From Tritrichomonas foetus (taxonomy: Eukaryota; Parabasalia; Tritrichomonadida; Tritrichomonadidae), in contig MLAK01001030.1 in NCBI GenBank assembly GCA_001839685.1, positions 1-38,076 on the forward strand: a DNA stretch of 38,076 nt, given 5' to 3'. A program made the translations under genes and the position numbers. Shown here piece by piece: positions 35,346 to 38,076 of this stretch (its first letter is position 1; each line of letters opens with the position of its first letter). The notes beneath the pieces were generated by a model. It was not told the DNA's origin. It was given only the letters and a program-made list of their open reading frames with translations, and ran no database searches.

Positions 35346-37745
35346 TTGAGTTTTCATCTGACTTTCGCTTAGTATTTTTGTTTTAAGCTGAGGTTTTGGT
35401 TGATATTTTAGGTCAGGTCTATTCCTTAACATGCCCGTTAGAATCACAGTTGGTGATGAATATTCTCCTTTCACTGTATATTCACCAGTTAAATTATTCG
35501 GAAGATAAGAATCATCTTTAACATCGTCATCATCAGACTCCCATTTACTTGGCATAGAATTTGAAGATTCAGATGGGAAAGGAAGTGAATACATTTTGTT
35601 GAATGCAGAAAATGAGGTTGGTGGAAATCCTTGTAGTTTTTCATCTAATTGTAATGTTGCATCGACCAAAATTTCATTTAAAAGTTGATCATTACCAAAA
35701 GAAAGATCACTGACAAGTCCAATTTTGGCTAAATTGTGTGTTATGGTCTTAACAGCTTCTTCTAAGAGTGTAGAATATTGATCAAGTATAGCTGGACTTT
35801 GATTTCTTAATATTCGGATAACATCATCATGATACAATACAAGATTGCAAAGTGATGTATGTGATCCAACAAGTTTAAGAACATCGAATATATTTTGAAC
35901 ATTATGAAGCTCAGTTGAAGAAAACTTAAGTGTATGTAAAGTGTGATTTTCTTTCAAGAGATTTAAAATTGCATTAAATCCCAATTCACCAATTAGGTTC
36001 TTTGTAACATCAATATGTTTAATTTTAGTGTTTTTTCGTGCTAAATCAAGAAGTGGGATGACTTCGGTTTTCAATGTTGTGATTCCAAGCCCATTTACAC
36101 TAATACTAACAAGTGATGGGAAATCAAAGAATTTTGTTAATAATTGGCCTGTTCCAGGAACAGAATTGAAGTTAGCATTTAACGATATGCTTTTCAGGTT
36201 AGGTAAGTGATTTTTAAGATCAACAAGCATAGATAGTTCGTTGATATCAAGATGATTTTTATTCAAAGAAAGGCTATTCACTTTTTTACTGAATCCATTT
36301 CGAATGAAATTAATTAATATTGAGAACTTGACACCATGAAGTTTCATTTCATCAAAAGAAATTTTGAGATCCTTCAAATTCTCATTCTTTTCCAATGTTT
36401 CAATAATTTGAGAGAATGTATCATCATCACATGGACAATTCTCAAGTTCTAAATGATTTAACAATTTTGATCGATTCATAAACCTGCATATATCATAAGC
36501 TGCATCAAGTGTGATTGGTGTTTTAAAAATACGTAAATGAGAAATAGGCTGATCACAGTAATCAATCATCATTAGCATCTTTTCGATGTTTTCACATGGT
36601 CCAAAAGAAATTGAAGTAAATGGGAATAATTTTGAATTCTTAAATTCTTTGAATAAATCTGAGCATGTTTCAATACAAGCTTCGTTCATGTAATTACCAG
36701 CTAGAAGTAATTGTTTTATTCCCCATAAATTTTCTTTTTGGTTTATTGCTTGAAAAAGTGTCATGAATGCATTTTCTGCTAGGGAGCAATTTTCAAAATT
36801 CAACGAAATGATTTTAGACTTCACAAAAAAGAAAATTTTCATTAATTCTGAGAAATCTCTAACTTGATTTCCTGAAAAATCATAATAAATTGGGAAATCA
36901 TTATCTTTCTTTTCAAATTCCTCATAAAATTCTTTACCGTCATTTGCATTACTGCCACAATTTCGGACTCTTAAAGCTTTACATGAAGGGTTTGTTGTCG
37001 CTATTACTGCAGAATATTTTAACAGATTATGGCTTTTCAAGCCATCTGCTGAAAAAACATGTGTATATGGAGAATAAGCCAAAGTGTGTGTTATTGGCTG
37101 CAAGGAAAAGTTCAAACCGAATTTGGGTTCAGTATAATACACTGGTAATAGATTACAATTGAAAATTGGATTTCCCAAATCTAATAAATTATAATAAAAA
37201 TGTGAAATTTGATGAAAATAGCCAGTTTTGAAATATGAGCACATTGAATTGTAATGTAGTTGAAAGAGTTGAGGTGGTGAGATTTTTGGTGAAAAAGGTG
37301 GAAAGAGTTTTGATATGCATCCATGATTTGAATCGATGAATTGAATTTCAAGTCGATCCCTTTGAAAAAGTGGAACTCCTAAAAAATAATTCCGAATCAA
37401 CGATTTGGCGAATCTCAAAACTGCTGTAGAATATATTTGATATGAATTTTTATTAGAATATTCAATCAAAATAGATTTTTCTGATTGTACAGTAATTGAT
37501 TCAAGTTCACAAATATGAACTTGTTGGAGTTGTTTTAAGGCTCCAAAAAATCCAGAAACTAATGGTATTATATAATGTTCAGTAAGAACAATGATTCCAT
37601 TAGAATATAATTTTTTAGAATTTAATGATGTAAAGTTTGCATGAAATGCAAGACTGACCCTTCTTTGGGATTGTGGTATGGATTGTTCAACTAATCTCCT
37701 TTCTGCCAGCTGCAATTTGAATTGAAAATTTTCCGGCAATATCAT
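35226..37745 (-). CDS. CARMIL-like leucine-rich-repeat protein
   Basis: This 840-residue protein has an N-terminal region (about 10-125) that could be a PH-like fold (NGIIVLTEHYIIPLV, LESITVQSEKSILIEY), as in CARMIL proteins. Irregular leucine-rich repeats of about 28 residues follow from roughly residue 230 to 640 (for example ISLNFENCSLAENAF, LLNHLELENCPCDDDTF, VNSLSLNKNHLDINEL, LKSISLNANFNS). A Pro/Ser/Asp-rich segment follows, then an acidic repetitive tail of EEQ and HEEQ units (about 798-836). CARMIL proteins regulate actin capping at membranes; large LRR families of this design occur in trichomonads. The capping-protein-binding motif is not visible, so function is inferred only from architecture. 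The start ATG at 37745 is clear. The stop codon TAA is at 35223-35225. Confidence 0.6.
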
Positions 37746-38076
37746 TTTGGAGAAAGAATTACAATCAACAAAAATTATCGCATTTGTTGGTACTTATTTT
37801 ATCTTTTATTCTATTTTTATATGGTCCAATCAAAATATATTTGAATACCCAGTTATCAAAAAGTGGATCAAAAAGATTTTATGCATAAAATTAGGAAAGG
37901 TGCATCATCATTAAATTTTCACATGAAGAAACATGTAAAGAGAAAATAGTGCCTCGAGTAAAGTATATTGTACATAATATTTTCATTTCCCATCATATTA
38001 TTTAACATTACAATTTGATTTGCCTCCTATATGAAAGGTCTACATAGTGGTCCCCATCCCAAAGGTCTGGGTCCCA
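37746..38076. other. Promoter side of the LRR gene and window end
   Basis: The stretch holds AT-rich DNA with no gene. The last 30 bases (from about 38047) are abruptly GC-rich, with two similar pieces, GGTCCCCA and GGGTCCCA, separated by 13 bases. They may be the edge of a repeat continuing outside the window. Confidence 0.45.

Overview
The window looks like nuclear DNA of a flagellated, very AT-rich parabasalid protist, most likely a trichomonad close to Tritrichomonas or Trichomonas. This is inferred from content, since no database search was possible. Genes are long, single-exon and read with the standard code. They sit close together on both strands. About half have a TCA trinucleotide just before the ATG, which fits a trichomonad-type initiator. 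Two genes point to flagella or microtubule motors: a Tctex-type dynein light chain and an AK7/Dpy-30-type protein. Two copies of a mariner (D,D34D) transposon are present.

Layout. 1-1441: a palindromic flank, then a Tctex-1 dynein light chain (+). 1442-2254: a BET-like protein with one bromodomain and a NET-like tail (-). 2692-5969: a VIT/VWA membrane-protein gene (-) split inside its VWA domain by a complete 1286-bp mariner. 6147-7829: an AK7-like protein with a lost P-loop and a C-terminal Dpy-30 motif (+). 8179-11973: a HIRA C-domain-like protein with a long basic and Gln-rich tail (-). 12161-16961: an ARM-like protein and a karyopherin-beta (+). 17259-17978: a second BET-like protein (-), divergent from a type I membrane protein (18128-19210, +). 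19443-23104: a HEAT-like protein with SxIP motifs and an FHIP/RAI16-like protein (both -). 23660-24040: a small membrane protein with a PP1-docking-like motif (-). 24216-25140: decayed coding sequence. 25414-28815: a BLM/Sgs1-type RecQ helicase (-). 29621-32839: an importin-5-like karyopherin (+). 32898-34183: the second mariner copy. 34486-35037: gluconokinase (+). 35226-37745: a CARMIL-like leucine-rich-repeat protein (-).

There is no operon or island organisation; this is ordinary housekeeping DNA with a recently active transposon. Recurring themes are chromatin (two BET proteins, a HIRA-like protein, RecQ), nuclear transport (two karyopherins, possibly an ARM adaptor) and microtubule or vesicle work (Tctex, AK7-like, SxIP/HEAT, FHIP-like). 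The points most worth a second look are: the identical mariner pair and the reading-frame arithmetic at the split VIT/VWA gene; the AK7-like pseudokinase; the HIRA-like protein that lacks an N-terminal propeller; the SxIP/HEAT protein; the KVRF membrane protein; and a palindrome with an undetermined base at its centre. I see no clearly new multigene system.
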